DNA of 64,000 nucleotides from Muriiphilus sp048268845 (GCA_048268845.1 JBLWUQ010000005.1:62001-126000); one strand, 5' to 3'; positions 26,401 through 34,892 are shown, counted from the stretch's first letter. Notes: a model not told the origin generated them from the sequence alone. Translations and numbers: made by a program.

Positions 26401-27057
26401 GATCGGCGAGAGATAGGCATCGACCACCGTGGTATCGCCGCGCCCGACCAGCTTGGCCAGCCGCGACACCTCGTGACTCGTCGAGACCTGCGTGAACCCC
26501 GCCGCAACCGCCAGTTCCGCCGCCCGCACCTCGTGCGCCGGGTTCACATGCGCGTGCAGAAAGGCAATCGCGACCGCCTCGATCCCTTCGGCCCGCGCCG
26601 CCGCCAGCCCCTCTGCCAAAGCCGACTCGTCCAGCCCGCGCAGCACGCCGCCCTCGGCATCCAACCGCTCGCCCGCCTCGATCACCGCCTCATAGAGCAG
26701 ATCGGGCCGGGTGATGTTGAGGTCAAACAGCCGTGGCCGGGTCTGATAGCCGATGCGCAGCAGATCGCCAAACCCCTTGGTGATCACCAAGAGAGTGCGG
26801 TCGCCTTTGCGCTCGAGCAGCGCATTGGTCGCCACCGTCGTGCCCATCTTCACCGCGCGGATCGCACCATCCGGTATTACCTCGCCCGCGCCCAGCCCAA
26901 GGCTCAGCCTGATCCCCTCGACCGCCGCATCGCGGTAGCGACCTGGGTTTTCGGACAAGAGCTTCAGCGTCGCAAGACCGCCATCGGGCCTCTGCGCGAC
27001 CACGTCGGTAAAGGTGCCGCCCCGGTCGATCCAGAACTCCCATTGTCCGCCCGCCAT
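23476..27057 (-). CDS. Hydantoinase A/B fusion, 5-oxoprolinase family (1193 aa)
   Basis: ATP-dependent ring-opening amidohydrolase of the 5-oxoprolinase/N-methylhydantoinase family with both halves in one chain. Residues about 5-680 are the HyuA-type ATPase half (DRGGTFTDVV near the N-terminus, IGFDMGGTSTDVS, CFGGAGGQHA), and about 690-1190 are the HyuB-type half (FNGGTHLPDVT, NSPFNGG, ending TPGGGGWGEA). Length fits eukaryote-like OPLAH. ATG 27057 is preferred over 27084 because GAGGG precedes it. It sits at the edge of the polyamine catabolism locus on the same strand as the PuuB-like oxidase, so it might open 5-oxoproline formed from gamma-glutamyl intermediates; that substrate is inference. 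Confidence 0.9.
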   Translation of the reverse strand: MAGGQWEFWIDRGGTFTDVVAQRPDGGLATLKLLSENPGRYRDAAVEGIRLSLGLGAGEVIPDGAIRAVKMGTTVATNALLERKGDRTLLVITKGFGDLLRIGYQTRPRLFDLNITRPDLLYEAVIEAGERLDAEGGVLRGLDESALAEGLAAARAEGIEAVAIAFLHAHVNPAHEVRAAELAVAAGFTQVSTSHEVSRLAKLVGRGDTTVVDAYLSPILRRYVAQVEGALDLGRATGGLYFMQSNGGLTDARRFQGKDAILSGPAGGIVGMVRTAEAAGYDRLIGFDMGGTSTDVSHYAGSYERSFETEVAGVRMRAPMMDIHTVAAGGGSICTFRDGRYQVGPESAGADPGPACYRRGGPLTVTDCNVMLGRLAPEHFPAVFGPGGDEALDVAAVKAGFSRMAREIAGATGLPEAAPEEVAEGFLRIAVDNMAAAIKKISVARGHDVTGYTLQCFGGAGGQHACLVADALGMRRVFLHPFAGVLSAFGMGLADIRALREVQFDAPLGDVTATGRVAALVEEAEAEVRAQGVAEVTSERRAHLRYDGSHQPLEVEFGTIEGMQAAFEAAHKARFGFASPERAILYEALAVEAIGATGADRTAVAPDGDGAPIDRVRAHFGGWREVPVFDRDRLGVGARIDGPAIIREDTGTTVLEPSWGAEVDAFGNLILTRTEAAARTLAAGTGADPVLLEVFNNLFMSVADQMGATLANTSWSVNIKERLDFSCAIFDAAGDLVANAPHVPVHLGSMADSIRTVMRETAGRLRPGDACMLNSPFNGGTHLPDVTVVTPVFVGERVAFWLGSRGHHADIGGRTPGSSPPDSTRIEQEGVVIDTMRLVDGGVFLEDAARAVLASGRYPARNPDQNIADLKAQVAANETGRRELLRVVERYGLEVVRAYMGHVQDNAEESVRRVIDRLADGAFTYPMDHGAEIRVAVNVDRASRTAKVDFTGTSDQHKGNYNAPLSIARAVVLYTFRTLVGSDIPLNEGCLKPIEIVVPEGSMLNPRYPAAVIAGNTEVSQAACNALMGALGAMAASQGTMNNFIWGNEDFQNYETTAGGTGAGPGFDGCDAVQSHMTNTRMTDPEVLEKRFPVRLEEFSIRHGSGGAGRWHGGDGVVRRLRFLEPVTVTTLSLSRDVPPFGVAGGGPGAVGQNIAIWPDGRREVLGGNAEVDLPVGAAFEMRTPGGGGWGEA

Positions 27058-27167
27058 CTCGCCCTCACTCAAACCGCCGGTCATGGGTCAGGCATGGAGC
27101 GGGCATTGTCAATCAGCGCGTCCAGCGATCCACGCGCGCTGTCCGTTCACGCGCCAAAGCGCCTGCC

Positions 27168-28475
27168 TCACAGCCGGTCGCGCAGCGAAAACCACAGCAT
27201 CGCCAGCACCAGAAGCGGCGTGCGCAGCGCCGCCCCACCCGGAAACCGCCGCGTCGGCACATCGGCCATCAGATCGAACCGCCCCGCCTGCCCCACGACC
27301 GCCTCCGCCGCCAGCTTGCCGCCCAGCGTCGCCAATGCCACGCCATGCCCAGAATAGCCGCTGGCGCTCAGCACATTTCCGGCCAGCCGGGCGAAATGCG
27401 GCATCCGGTTCACCGTGATCCCCAGTGTGCCGCCCCAGGCGTAGTCGATCTTCGCATCCGCAAGCTCAGGAAAAATCTCCACCATCGGCCGCCGCGCCTT
27501 GGCGGCGATGTCTTGCGGAAAGCGGTAGCCATAGCTCTCGCCGCCGCCAAACAGCATCCGCCCATCCGGCGACAGACGGAAATAGTTGATTACGAACTTG
27601 CTGTCCGCCACCGCGTGGTTCTCGGCGACCAACTGCCGCGCAAGATCGCCCAGAGGCTCGGTCGCGACGATGAAATTGTTGATCGGCATCACCCGCGCCG
27701 CCACCCGCTTCTCGGCATGGCCAAGATAGCCATTGGCGGCCCAAAGCAGATGCCCGGCGCGCACCACCGCCTTGCCGGTCTCGACACGAACCGGATCACC
27801 CTCGACCACCCGCTCGACCCGGCTTCGCTCGAAAACCCGAACCCCCGCCGCCACCGCCGCCCGCGCCAGCCCAAGCGCATAGGCCAAGGGGTCGAGATGC
27901 CCCGCCGCCATGTCGAGCGAGCCGCCGTGATAGGCATCAGATCCGACCAGCGCGCGCAGCTCGTCGCGGTCGAGCGCCCGGATCGCCTCGTGGCCATACT
28001 CCTCGCGCAGCTTGCGCACATATGAATGCGTCTCTGGCACATAGCGCGCCCGGTGATCGGCATGGATCACCCCCGGCGCGAACCCGGCCTCTGGCGCATG
28101 GCGCGCCGCCAGATCCTTCGTCAGCGCCACCGCCTCCAGCGCCAGATCCCACAGCGCGCGCGCCCGTTCGACCCCGACCAGCCGCTCCAGCGCGTCCTGC
28201 TCCAGCCGCTGCCCGGTGCCGACCTGCCCGCCATTGCGCCCGGAGGCGCCGAAGCCGACCCGCTGCGCCTCCAGCAGCACCACATCCAGCCCGGCCTCGG
28301 CCATGTGCAGCGCCGCCGACAAGCCGGTGAAGCCGCCGCCGATGACACAGACATCGCAGGAAATCTCGCCCTCTGCCGCCTCGAACGGTGGCAGGAAACT
28401 GGCCTTGGCAGCGTAATACGACGCCGGATATTCCCCGTCCCGATCATTCGCGGTCAGAATATCAAGCCCAGCCAT
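27168..28475 (-). CDS. FAD-dependent amine oxidoreductase, PuuB-like copy 1 (435 aa)
   Basis: DAO-family flavoprotein resembling gamma-glutamylputrescine oxidase. The FAD-binding dinucleotide motif VIGGGFTGLSAA lies near residues 47-58, the acidic strand end VVLLEA near 70, the GASGRNGG motif after it, and the C-terminal GYSGHGVALA motif near 395. The frame is open further upstream into the aminotransferase gene, but ATG 28475 has AAGGG in front and gives a normal length. A hairpin separates it from the aminotransferase, and both are on the minus strand. Likely substrate: a polyamine or its gamma-glutamyl derivative. Confidence 0.88.
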   Translation of the reverse strand: MAGLDILTANDRDGEYPASYYAAKASFLPPFEAAEGEISCDVCVIGGGFTGLSAALHMAEAGLDVVLLEAQRVGFGASGRNGGQVGTGQRLEQDALERLVGVERARALWDLALEAVALTKDLAARHAPEAGFAPGVIHADHRARYVPETHSYVRKLREEYGHEAIRALDRDELRALVGSDAYHGGSLDMAAGHLDPLAYALGLARAAVAAGVRVFERSRVERVVEGDPVRVETGKAVVRAGHLLWAANGYLGHAEKRVAARVMPINNFIVATEPLGDLARQLVAENHAVADSKFVINYFRLSPDGRMLFGGGESYGYRFPQDIAAKARRPMVEIFPELADAKIDYAWGGTLGITVNRMPHFARLAGNVLSASGYSGHGVALATLGGKLAAEAVVGQAGRFDLMADVPTRRFPGGAALRTPLLVLAMLWFSLRDRL

Positions 28476-28500
28476 CTTGCCCTTCATCTTGGGTGAAATA

Positions 28501-28531
28501 CTCCGGGGGGTCCGGGGGGCTGGCCCCCCGG
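28501..28531. repeat. GC-rich palindromic hairpin between aminotransferase and PuuB-like gene
   Basis: CCGGGGGG-CTGG-CCCCCCGG at 28512-28531 forms an eight-pair stem with a four-base loop, preceded by a second G-run (CCGGGGGG at 28503-28510) that could pair alternatively. On the minus strand it is followed by GGAGTATTTCACCC. Elements of this form are frequent between genes in Rhodobacteraceae, where they act as terminators or mRNA-stabilising stems; the effect here is inferred. Confidence 0.65.
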
Positions 28532-28552
28532 CCTTTCCGGACGAAGCGCCGA

Positions 28553-29950
28553 TCAGTCGGCCGTCTTCATCAACCCCGCCGCCTTCACGTTTGCATAGCC
28601 CTCGTCCAGCGACTTCACCGCGCGCTCGAACAGCACGTCGATATCGGCTTTCGTCATCACCAAGGGCGGCGACACCACCATCCGGTCGCCGACGTGACGC
28701 ATGATCAGGTTGTTGGCAAAACACCGCTCGCGCACCTTGAAGCCCACCGTCCCCGCCGGCGCCTCGAACGGTTTGCGCACCGACTTGTCGGCGGTCAGCG
28801 CCAGCGACGCCATCATGCCGACGATCTTGGTTTCGCCAACGAAGGGATGGTCGGCCAGTTGATGCCACTTCTCGGCCAGATAGGGCGCTGCCACGTCGCG
28901 GACGTGATCGACGATCTTTTCTTCCTCGAGAATGCGCAGGTTCTCCAGCGCCACCGCCGCCGCGACCGGGTGGCCGGAATAGGTGTAGCCATGCGCGAAT
29001 TCATCGCGCCCGATCACCTCGGCCACCTTGTCGGACACGATCGAACCGCCGATCGGCACATAGCCCGACGACAGGCCCTTGGCGACGGTCATGATGTCGG
29101 GCTTGATGTCGTAGGTCTGGCTGCCGAACCACTTGCCGGTCCGGCCAAATCCGGTGATGACCTCGTCGGCGATCAGCAGGATCTCGCGCTCGGCACAGAT
29201 CCGGCTGATCTCGGGCCAGTAGCTGTCGGGCGGCACGATGACGCCACCGGCGCCCTGGATCGGCTCGGCGATGAAGGCGGCGACGCGGCCCTCGCCCAGT
29301 TCGTCGATCTTCTGTTCAAGCTCGCGCGCACGGGCGATGCCGAACTCCTCGGGGTCCATGTCGCCGCCCTCGAGATACCAATAGGGCTGGTTGATATGCA
29401 CGATATCGGGGATCGGCATGCCGCCCTGCGCGTGCATCCCCTGCATCCCGCCAAGACTGGCCCCGCCCATGGTGGTGCCGTGATAGGCGTTCTTGCGGCT
29501 GATGATCACCGACTTTTCCGGCTTGCCCATCAGCTGCCAATAGCGACGCACGAGACGGATGTTGGTGTCGTTGGCCTCGGAGCCGCCCGAGGCGAAGAAG
29601 ACGTGGTTGAGATCGCCCGGCGCCAGTTCGGCCAGCTTGGCGGACAGCGCGATCGCCGGCACATGTGTCGACATGAAGAAGGTGTTGTAGAACGGCAGTT
29701 CGCGCATCTGCCGCGCCGCCGCCTCGGCCAGTTCGTCGCGGCCATAGCCGATGTTGACGCACCACAGCCCCGCCATCGCGTCGAGGATCTCCTCGCCCTC
29801 GCTATCGGTCAGCATCACGCCCGTGGCGCGGGTGATCACGCGCGCGCCCTTTTTCGCCAGCTCGTGGTTGGCGGTGAACGGGTGCATGTGGTGGGCCGCG
29901 TCCAGCGCCTGCAACTCGGCGGTCGGCATGTGATTCGTGATCTTGTTCAT
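28553..29950 (-). CDS. Class III aminotransferase, polyamine:pyruvate type (SpuC-like, 465 aa)
   Basis: PLP-dependent omega-aminotransferase. The cofactor site shows the SGGSEANDT phosphate loop near 122-130, the Asp of DEVITGFGRTG and Schiff-base Lys291 in TVAKGLSSGY. The N-terminal HMHPFTANHEL stretch and overall length resemble putrescine/spermidine:pyruvate transaminases such as SpuC. GGAG lies 7 bp before the ATG. Two TTTGATCAAA-type sites lie 35-85 bp upstream, and the GntR regulator gene is just beyond them, also on the minus strand. The polyamine substrate is inferred from family and context. Confidence 0.9.
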   Translation of the reverse strand: MNKITNHMPTAELQALDAAHHMHPFTANHELAKKGARVITRATGVMLTDSEGEEILDAMAGLWCVNIGYGRDELAEAAARQMRELPFYNTFFMSTHVPAIALSAKLAELAPGDLNHVFFASGGSEANDTNIRLVRRYWQLMGKPEKSVIISRKNAYHGTTMGGASLGGMQGMHAQGGMPIPDIVHINQPYWYLEGGDMDPEEFGIARARELEQKIDELGEGRVAAFIAEPIQGAGGVIVPPDSYWPEISRICAEREILLIADEVITGFGRTGKWFGSQTYDIKPDIMTVAKGLSSGYVPIGGSIVSDKVAEVIGRDEFAHGYTYSGHPVAAAVALENLRILEEEKIVDHVRDVAAPYLAEKWHQLADHPFVGETKIVGMMASLALTADKSVRKPFEAPAGTVGFKVRERCFANNLIMRHVGDRMVVSPPLVMTKADIDVLFERAVKSLDEGYANVKAAGLMKTAD

Positions 29951-29984
29951 CGAAGGCTCCTTCGGCTCGAATTAGAGCTCCACA

Positions 29985-29996
29985 ATATGATCAAAT
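29985..29996. promoter_or_regulatory. TTTGATCAAA-type operator (degenerate), aminotransferase promoter
   Basis: ATATGATCAAAT matches the palindrome found elsewhere in this locus at all but one base of the TTTGATCAAA core. It lies 35 bp upstream of the aminotransferase start, in a likely promoter position. Confidence 0.5.
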
Positions 29997-30023
29997 GTCC
30001 CAGTGTCAACGCCAGCCCGGTCC

Positions 30024-30035
30024 GTTTGATCAAAC
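30024..30035. promoter_or_regulatory. TTTGATCAAA operator, perfect 12-bp palindrome
   Basis: GTTTGATCAAAC is a perfect palindrome located 74 bp upstream of the aminotransferase start and just past the stop of the GntR regulator gene. The same core occurs upstream of potF and of the second aminotransferase. Confidence 0.65.
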
Positions 30036-30036
30036 C

Positions 30037-30690
30037 TCAGCCCGCCCCGAGGCTGCGCGTGACCTGGGCGATTCCCTGCTGGATATCGTCGTGGATCGCC
30101 TGCTCCACCGCATCGCGGTCGCGCGCCCGCATCGCGGCCAGCGCCTCGCGGTGCTTGTCGGGCAGATTGGCGGTGCCGTGGCGCCCCAGCATGACCCGAA
30201 GCGACGGGCCCGAGCGCAGCCACAACATTTCCGAGATCGCCAGCAGAACCCGCGCGCCGGACGCCTCGTATAGTCCCGCGTGGAAGCGGTGGTTGTGTTC
30301 GAGATAGCCGCGCACGTCGCCCCGCGCGATTGCCACGTCCACTGCGGCATCCTCTGCCGCCAGCATCTCGATATCGGAATCGTCCATGTTTTCAACGGCG
30401 CGCCGCGCCAGTTCCGGCTCGATCGCCAGCCGGGCAAAGGCCAGTTCACGGTATTGCGCGAGGTCCATCGCCGGCACCTCGACGCGGCGGTTGCCCTTGA
30501 ACTCCAGCGCGCCCTGCGAGGTCAGCCGACGGATCGCCTCGCGCACCGGCGTCATCCCCAGACCCATCGTATCGACCAGCCCCTGGATCGTCACCGGCTG
30601 GCACGGCGCCAACTCGCCATAGAGAACCATCTCGCGCAACTGCCGATAGGCGCGTTCGTGGTCGGGCAATTTCGGCTCTGAAATCTTCAC
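30037..30690 (-). CDS. GntR-family regulator, FCD subfamily (217 aa)
   Basis: Transcription factor with an N-terminal winged helix (about 10-75; TPVREAIRRLTSQGALEF is the recognition region) and a C-terminal FCD ligand-binding domain (about 85-205). The latter has the metal-site His residues in EHNHRFHAGLY and DKHREAL. It is divergent from the potF operon and lies upstream of an aminotransferase. The recurring TTTGATCAAA palindromes in both promoters make it the natural candidate for the binding factor. Ligand unknown; a polyamine or a catabolic intermediate is plausible. Confidence 0.93.
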   Translation of the reverse strand: MKISEPKLPDHERAYRQLREMVLYGELAPCQPVTIQGLVDTMGLGMTPVREAIRRLTSQGALEFKGNRRVEVPAMDLAQYRELAFARLAIEPELARRAVENMDDSDIEMLAAEDAAVDVAIARGDVRGYLEHNHRFHAGLYEASGARVLLAISEMLWLRSGPSLRVMLGRHGTANLPDKHREALAAMRARDRDAVEQAIHDDIQQGIAQVTRSLGAG

Positions 30691-30799
30691 CTGTCGCCTC
30701 TCTGATCGTCAACCATTGCGCTTGTCACCGAAGCCGTTAATCTCGCACGGCAGGCTAGTGAAGTTCGAAGGATTTGACCATATCGTCCTTTCGCACTAG

Positions 30800-30811
30800 T
30801 TTTGATCAAAA
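30800..30811. promoter_or_regulatory. TTTTGATCAAAA operator upstream of potF
   Basis: Perfect 12-bp palindrome 35 bp before the potF ATG, in the divergent region between the GntR gene and the polyamine transporter operon. It shares its core with the sites at 30024-30035 and 39064-39075. Confidence 0.7.
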
Positions 30812-30846
30812 TTCGGGGGCCAAAGGGCCAGACCAACGGGAGTGAC

Positions 30847-31935
30847 ATGATGAAGACCAAGATGCTGATGCTGAGCACCGCGATTGCGCTGACGGCCGGG
30901 ATGGCGAGCGCCGAGGACGTGCGGGTCTACAACTGGTCGGACTATATCGACGAGGCGCTGCTCAAGAAGTTCACCGACGAGACCGGCTATGGCCTGATCT
31001 ACGACGTGTTCGACGCCAACGAGGTGCTCGAGACCAAATTGCTCGCGGGCGGCTCGGGCTATGACGTGGTGGTGCCGTCGGGCACGTTCATGCAACGCCA
31101 GATCACCGCCGGCGCCTTCCAGAAGCTCGACAAGTCGAAGCTGCCCAACCTGGTCAACATGTGGGACCTGATCGCTGACCGCACGGCGCAATACGACCCC
31201 GGCAACGAATATTCGATCAACTACATGTGGGGCACCACCGGCATCGGCGTGAACGTCGGCAAGGTGCAGGAGATCCTCGGCGAGGATGCCCCGATCGACA
31301 GCTGGTCCCTGGTGTTCGACCCCGCCAACATGGAAAAGCTGGCCGCCTGCGGCGTGCATTTCCTCGACGCCCCGGCCGAGATGATCCCGGCGGCGCTGAA
31401 GTATATCGGCGAAGACCCCGACAGCCATGACCCCGACGTGATCGCCAAGGTCGAGGCGGTCTATGCCGCGGTGCGCCCCTATGTCCGGAAATTCCACTCG
31501 TCCGAGTATATCGAGGCGCTGGCCAACGGGAACATCTGCGTCGCCGTCGGCTGGTCGGGTGACATCCTCCAGGCCCGCGACCGCGCCATCGAGGCCGACA
31601 ACGACGTCGAGATCGCCTATCATGCGCCGGTCGAAGGGGCGCAGATGTGGTTCGACCAGCTGGTGATCCCGGTCGACGCGCCGAACCCCGAGGGCGCGCA
31701 TGCCTTCCTCAACTTCATGATGGAGCCCGAGAACGCGGCGGCATCGTCGAACTACGTCTATTACGCCAACGGCAACAAGGCGTCGCAGGAGTTCCTCGCC
31801 GAAGACGTGATCGGCGATCCGGCGATCTACCCGGACGAGGCGACGCTCGAGAACCTGTTCACCACGACGCCCTATGACACCGCGGTTCAGCGGGTGGTGA
31901 CGCGGCTCTGGACCAAGATCAAGTCGGGCACCTGA
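30847..31935 (+). CDS. potF: Polyamine ABC transporter substrate-binding protein (PotF-like, 362 aa)
   Basis: Periplasmic binding protein of the PotD/PotF family. The signal peptide starts MMKTKMLML and ends around ASA. The mature N-terminus VRVYNWSDYIDEALLKKF is the hallmark of the family, and YDVVVPSGTFMQRQ and WGTTGIGVN follow. An in-frame start further upstream (30802) overlaps the operator and would bury the signal peptide, so ATG 30847, preceded by GGGAGTG, is chosen. It is the first gene of potF-potG-potH-potI-puuA-puuB. Putrescine or spermidine is the expected ligand. Confidence 0.95.
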   Translation: MMKTKMLMLSTAIALTAGMASAEDVRVYNWSDYIDEALLKKFTDETGYGLIYDVFDANEVLETKLLAGGSGYDVVVPSGTFMQRQITAGAFQKLDKSKLPNLVNMWDLIADRTAQYDPGNEYSINYMWGTTGIGVNVGKVQEILGEDAPIDSWSLVFDPANMEKLAACGVHFLDAPAEMIPAALKYIGEDPDSHDPDVIAKVEAVYAAVRPYVRKFHSSEYIEALANGNICVAVGWSGDILQARDRAIEADNDVEIAYHAPVEGAQMWFDQLVIPVDAPNPEGAHAFLNFMMEPENAAASSNYVYYANGNKASQEFLAEDVIGDPAIYPDEATLENLFTTTPYDTAVQRVVTRLWTKIKSGT

Positions 31936-31954
31936 CCGACCTCTCCGACTCCTT

Positions 31955-31989
31955 CGCCCCCGCCAGCCGACCGGCGGGGGCGTTCCTTT
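31955..31989 (+). terminator. Intra-operon hairpin between potF and potG
   Basis: CGCCCCCGCC and GGCGGGGGCG form a perfect ten-pair stem around an eight-base loop, followed by TTCCTTT. It probably works as a partial terminator or mRNA 3' stabiliser that keeps the binding protein transcript more abundant than the rest of the operon, a common design in ABC importers. Confidence 0.75.
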
Positions 31990-32004
31990 CCGACCGAGGT
32001 GCCC

Positions 32005-33153
32005 ATGGCGGACAAACCCCGCAAACCACCCCAGACGGTTTTTGCCCCGTGGGAAGACCCCCAGGCCAAGCCGTTGATCCAGTTCAGGAATGTCACCAAG
32101 CGTTTCGGTGATTTCGTCGCCATCGACAACCTGACGCTTGACATCTACGAACGCGAGTTCTTCGCGCTGCTCGGCCCGTCGGGCTGCGGCAAGACCACGA
32201 TGATGCGGATGCTGGCGGGCTTCGAGGCGCCGACGTCGGGCGAGATCCTGCTGGCCGGCGAGAACATCGTGCCGGTGCCGCCGAACCTGCGCCCGGTCAA
32301 CATGATGTTCCAGAGCTACGCGCTGTTTCCGCATCTGTCGGTGTGGGACAACATCGCGTTCGGCCTGAAACGCGACAAGCTGACCAAGGACCAGATCGCC
32401 AGGCGGGTCGAGGAAATGCTGCGTCTGACGCGGCTTGAGCAATTCGCCAAGCGCAAGCCGCACCAGATTTCCGGCGGCCAGCGGCAGCGCGTGGCGCTGG
32501 CCCGCTCGCTGGCCAAGGCGCCGAAACTGCTGCTGCTCGACGAGCCGCTTGGCGCGCTTGACCGCAAGCTGCGCGAGGATACCCAGTTCGAGCTGATGGA
32601 CATCCAGGAAAAGACCGGCACCACCTTCGTGATCGTGACCCACGACCAGGAAGAGGCGATGACGGTCGCCAGCCGGATCGCGGTGATGGACCAGGGCCGG
32701 ATCGTGCAGGTCGACACCCCGGCGCGGATCTACGAGGCGCCCGCCAACGTCTATGTCGCCGACTTCATCGGCGATGTGAACGTGATCGAGGGCATCGCGA
32801 AGCGGACCGGCGAAGACCGGTGCAGCATCAGCTTTGCCGACGTCGACGCGCCGATCACCGCCGAATGTACCGCGGCGCTGAGCGACGGCGCCAAGGTGAC
32901 CTATGCGATCCGCCCCGAAAAGATCAACGTGACCGCCGACAAGCCCGGCGACCGGGTCAACGCGGTCGAGGGCCAGATCATCGACATCGGCTATCTCGGC
33001 AATATCTCGACCTATCATGTCGAACTGCCCGGCGGGCAGATGATCAAGGCCGCGATGACCAACTCGACCCGGCTGGACCGGCGCGATTTCACCTGGGACG
33101 ATCACGTCTGGCTGAGCTGGCGCGAAACCGCCGGCGTGGTGCTGACCGAATGA
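32005..33153 (+). CDS. potG: Polyamine ABC transporter ATP-binding protein (382 aa)
   Basis: ATPase of a PotFGHI-type importer. Walker A GPSGCGKTT is at residues 57-65, the signature ISGGQRQRV near 156-164, Walker B LLLLDEPLGALD near 176-187, and the H-loop THDQEEAM follows. The C-terminal third is a TOBE-type regulatory domain. GTG 31999 is possible, but GAGG at 31996-31999 fits ATG 32005 better. It is separated from potF by a hairpin. Confidence 0.95.
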   Translation: MADKPRKPPQTVFAPWEDPQAKPLIQFRNVTKRFGDFVAIDNLTLDIYEREFFALLGPSGCGKTTMMRMLAGFEAPTSGEILLAGENIVPVPPNLRPVNMMFQSYALFPHLSVWDNIAFGLKRDKLTKDQIARRVEEMLRLTRLEQFAKRKPHQISGGQRQRVALARSLAKAPKLLLLDEPLGALDRKLREDTQFELMDIQEKTGTTFVIVTHDQEEAMTVASRIAVMDQGRIVQVDTPARIYEAPANVYVADFIGDVNVIEGIAKRTGEDRCSISFADVDAPITAECTAALSDGAKVTYAIRPEKINVTADKPGDRVNAVEGQIIDIGYLGNISTYHVELPGGQMIKAAMTNSTRLDRRDFTWDDHVWLSWRETAGVVLTE

Positions 33154-33192
33154 GGCGGACCGCGGCACATACCGGAGACGCGCGGGGTTGCG

Positions 33193-34083
33193 ATGCGTAG
33201 GACCGTCCTGATCCTTCTGCCCTATTCGTGGCTGGTGGCGCTGTTCCTTGTGCCGTTCCTGATCGTCGTCAAGATCAGCCTGTCCGACACCGCGCTGGCG
33301 ATCCCGCCCTATACGCCCACGCTCGACTTCTCGCAGGGTCTGGCGGGGCTGCGCGAGTGGTGGGCCGGGCTCGACTTCGAGAACTTCGTGTTCCTGACCG
33401 AGGACTCGCTTTACTGGAAGGCCTATCTCAGCTCGCTGAAGATCGCCGCCAGCTCGACCCTGATCACGCTGATGGTCGGCTATCCGATCGCCTACGGCAT
33501 GGCGCGCGCGCCCGAGGAATGGCGCCCGACGCTCCTGATGCTGGTGATCCTGCCGTTCTGGACCTCGTTCCTGATCCGGGTCTATGCGTGGAAGGCGATC
33601 CTGGCGCAGGAGGGTTTCCTCAATCAGATTCTGTCGGCGCTTGGCATCATCAATGAGCCGCTGATCATCCTGAACACCAACATCGCCGTCTATATCGGTA
33701 TCGTCTACACCTACCTTCCGTTCATGATCCTGCCGCTCTATGCCGCGCTCGACAAGCTCGACGGCTCGCTGCTCGAAGCCGCCGAGGACCTTGGCTGTTC
33801 GCGGCTGTCGGCGTTCTGGCTGGTCACGGTCCCGCTGTCCAAACAGGGCATCATCGCGGGCTGTTTTCTGGTCTTCATCCCGGTGATGGGCGAGTTCGTG
33901 ATCCCGGCGCTGCTGGGCGGGTCGGAAACCCTGATGATCGGCAAGGTTCTCTGGGAGGAGTTCTTCTCGAACCGCGACTGGCCGGTGGCCTCGGCGGTGG
34001 CGGTGGTCCTGCTGGCGATCCTGATCATCCCGATCGTGCTGTTCCTGCGCAACGAGCAGAAACAGCGGGAGGCCGAAGGATGA
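33193..34083 (+). CDS. potH: Polyamine ABC transporter permease (PotH-like, 296 aa)
   Basis: Inner-membrane permease with about six helices, the first at about 8-30. The EAA loop that contacts the ATPase is EAAEDLGCSRLSAFWLVTVPLS near residues 196-217. The ending FLRNEQKQREAEG is cytoplasmic. It overlaps the next permease by ATGA, so the two subunits are translationally coupled. Confidence 0.94.
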   Translation: MRRTVLILLPYSWLVALFLVPFLIVVKISLSDTALAIPPYTPTLDFSQGLAGLREWWAGLDFENFVFLTEDSLYWKAYLSSLKIAASSTLITLMVGYPIAYGMARAPEEWRPTLLMLVILPFWTSFLIRVYAWKAILAQEGFLNQILSALGIINEPLIILNTNIAVYIGIVYTYLPFMILPLYAALDKLDGSLLEAAEDLGCSRLSAFWLVTVPLSKQGIIAGCFLVFIPVMGEFVIPALLGGSETLMIGKVLWEEFFSNRDWPVASAVAVVLLAILIIPIVLFLRNEQKQREAEG

Positions 34084-34892
34084 GGCGCGTATCCTGGTTC
34101 AACCTCACCTCGCTGACCTTCGGCTTTGCCTTCCTATACCTGCCGATGGTGGTGCTGGTCGTCTATTCGTTCAACTCCAACAAGCTCGTCACCGTCTGGG
34201 CCGGGTTCTCGACCAAGTGGTATGGGGCGCTGTTTCGCAACGAGGCTTTCCTCGATGCCGCCTGGGTGACGCTGCGCGTCGCGCTGGTATCCTCGACACT
34301 GGCCACGGTGCTGGGCACGATGGCCGCCTATGTGCTGGTGCGCGGCGGGCGGTTTCGCGGGCGCACGCTGTTCTCGGGGATGCTCTATGCGCCGCTCGTC
34401 ATGCCCGACGTGATCCTCGGGCTGTCGCTGCTGCTCCTGTTCATCTCGATCGGGCTCGATCGCGGCATGACCACGATCATCCTCGCCCATACCACCTTCG
34501 CGATGAGCTATGTCGCGGTTGTCGTCTCGTCGCGGCTGGTCAGCTTCGACCGGGCGCTGGAGGAGGCGGCGCTCGATCTCGGCTGCACGCCCTGGGATGC
34601 CTTCCGCTCGGTCACGCTGCCGATCATCGCGCCTGCGGTGATTTCCGGCTGGCTGCTTGGCTTCACCCTGTCGCTTGACGACCTGGTGATCGCCTCCTTC
34701 ACCTCCGGCCCGTCCTCGACGACGTTGCCGATCAAGATCTTCTCGGCGGTGCGCCTTGGCGTATCACCCGAAATCAACGCCCTGTCATCGATCCTGATCG
34801 GCATCGTGACGGTGGGCGTCATCACTTTTTCCGTGACCTCGAAGCGCGCAATCACCAAACGCATGCGCGAAGAAAACAGAGCAGAGACATGA
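34080..34892 (+). CDS. potI: Polyamine ABC transporter permease (PotI-like, 270 aa)
   Basis: Second permease subunit. It has the typical PotC/PotI N-terminus (FLYLPMVVLVVYSFNSNK), about six transmembrane helices and the EAA loop EEAALDLGCTPWDAFRSVTLP near 160-180. A further family feature is the SLDDLVIASFTSGP segment in the last periplasmic/transmembrane region. It overlaps potH (ATGA) and the glutamine-synthetase-like gene (ATGA). Confidence 0.94.
   Translation: MRRVSWFNLTSLTFGFAFLYLPMVVLVVYSFNSNKLVTVWAGFSTKWYGALFRNEAFLDAAWVTLRVALVSSTLATVLGTMAAYVLVRGGRFRGRTLFSGMLYAPLVMPDVILGLSLLLLFISIGLDRGMTTIILAHTTFAMSYVAVVVSSRLVSFDRALEEAALDLGCTPWDAFRSVTLPIIAPAVISGWLLGFTLSLDDLVIASFTSGPSSTTLPIKIFSAVRLGVSPEINALSSILIGIVTVGVITFSVTSKRAITKRMREENRAET

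Noticed and set aside
23749..27357. A 1202-codon open frame antisense to the hydantoinase/oxoprolinase gene
   Set aside because: The minus strand encodes an unmistakable HyuA/HyuB protein; the plus-strand translation is a compositional shadow.
30796..33168. A 790-codon open frame antisense to potF and potG
   Set aside because: The plus strand encodes clear PotF and PotG proteins with all expected motifs; the antisense frame shows none.
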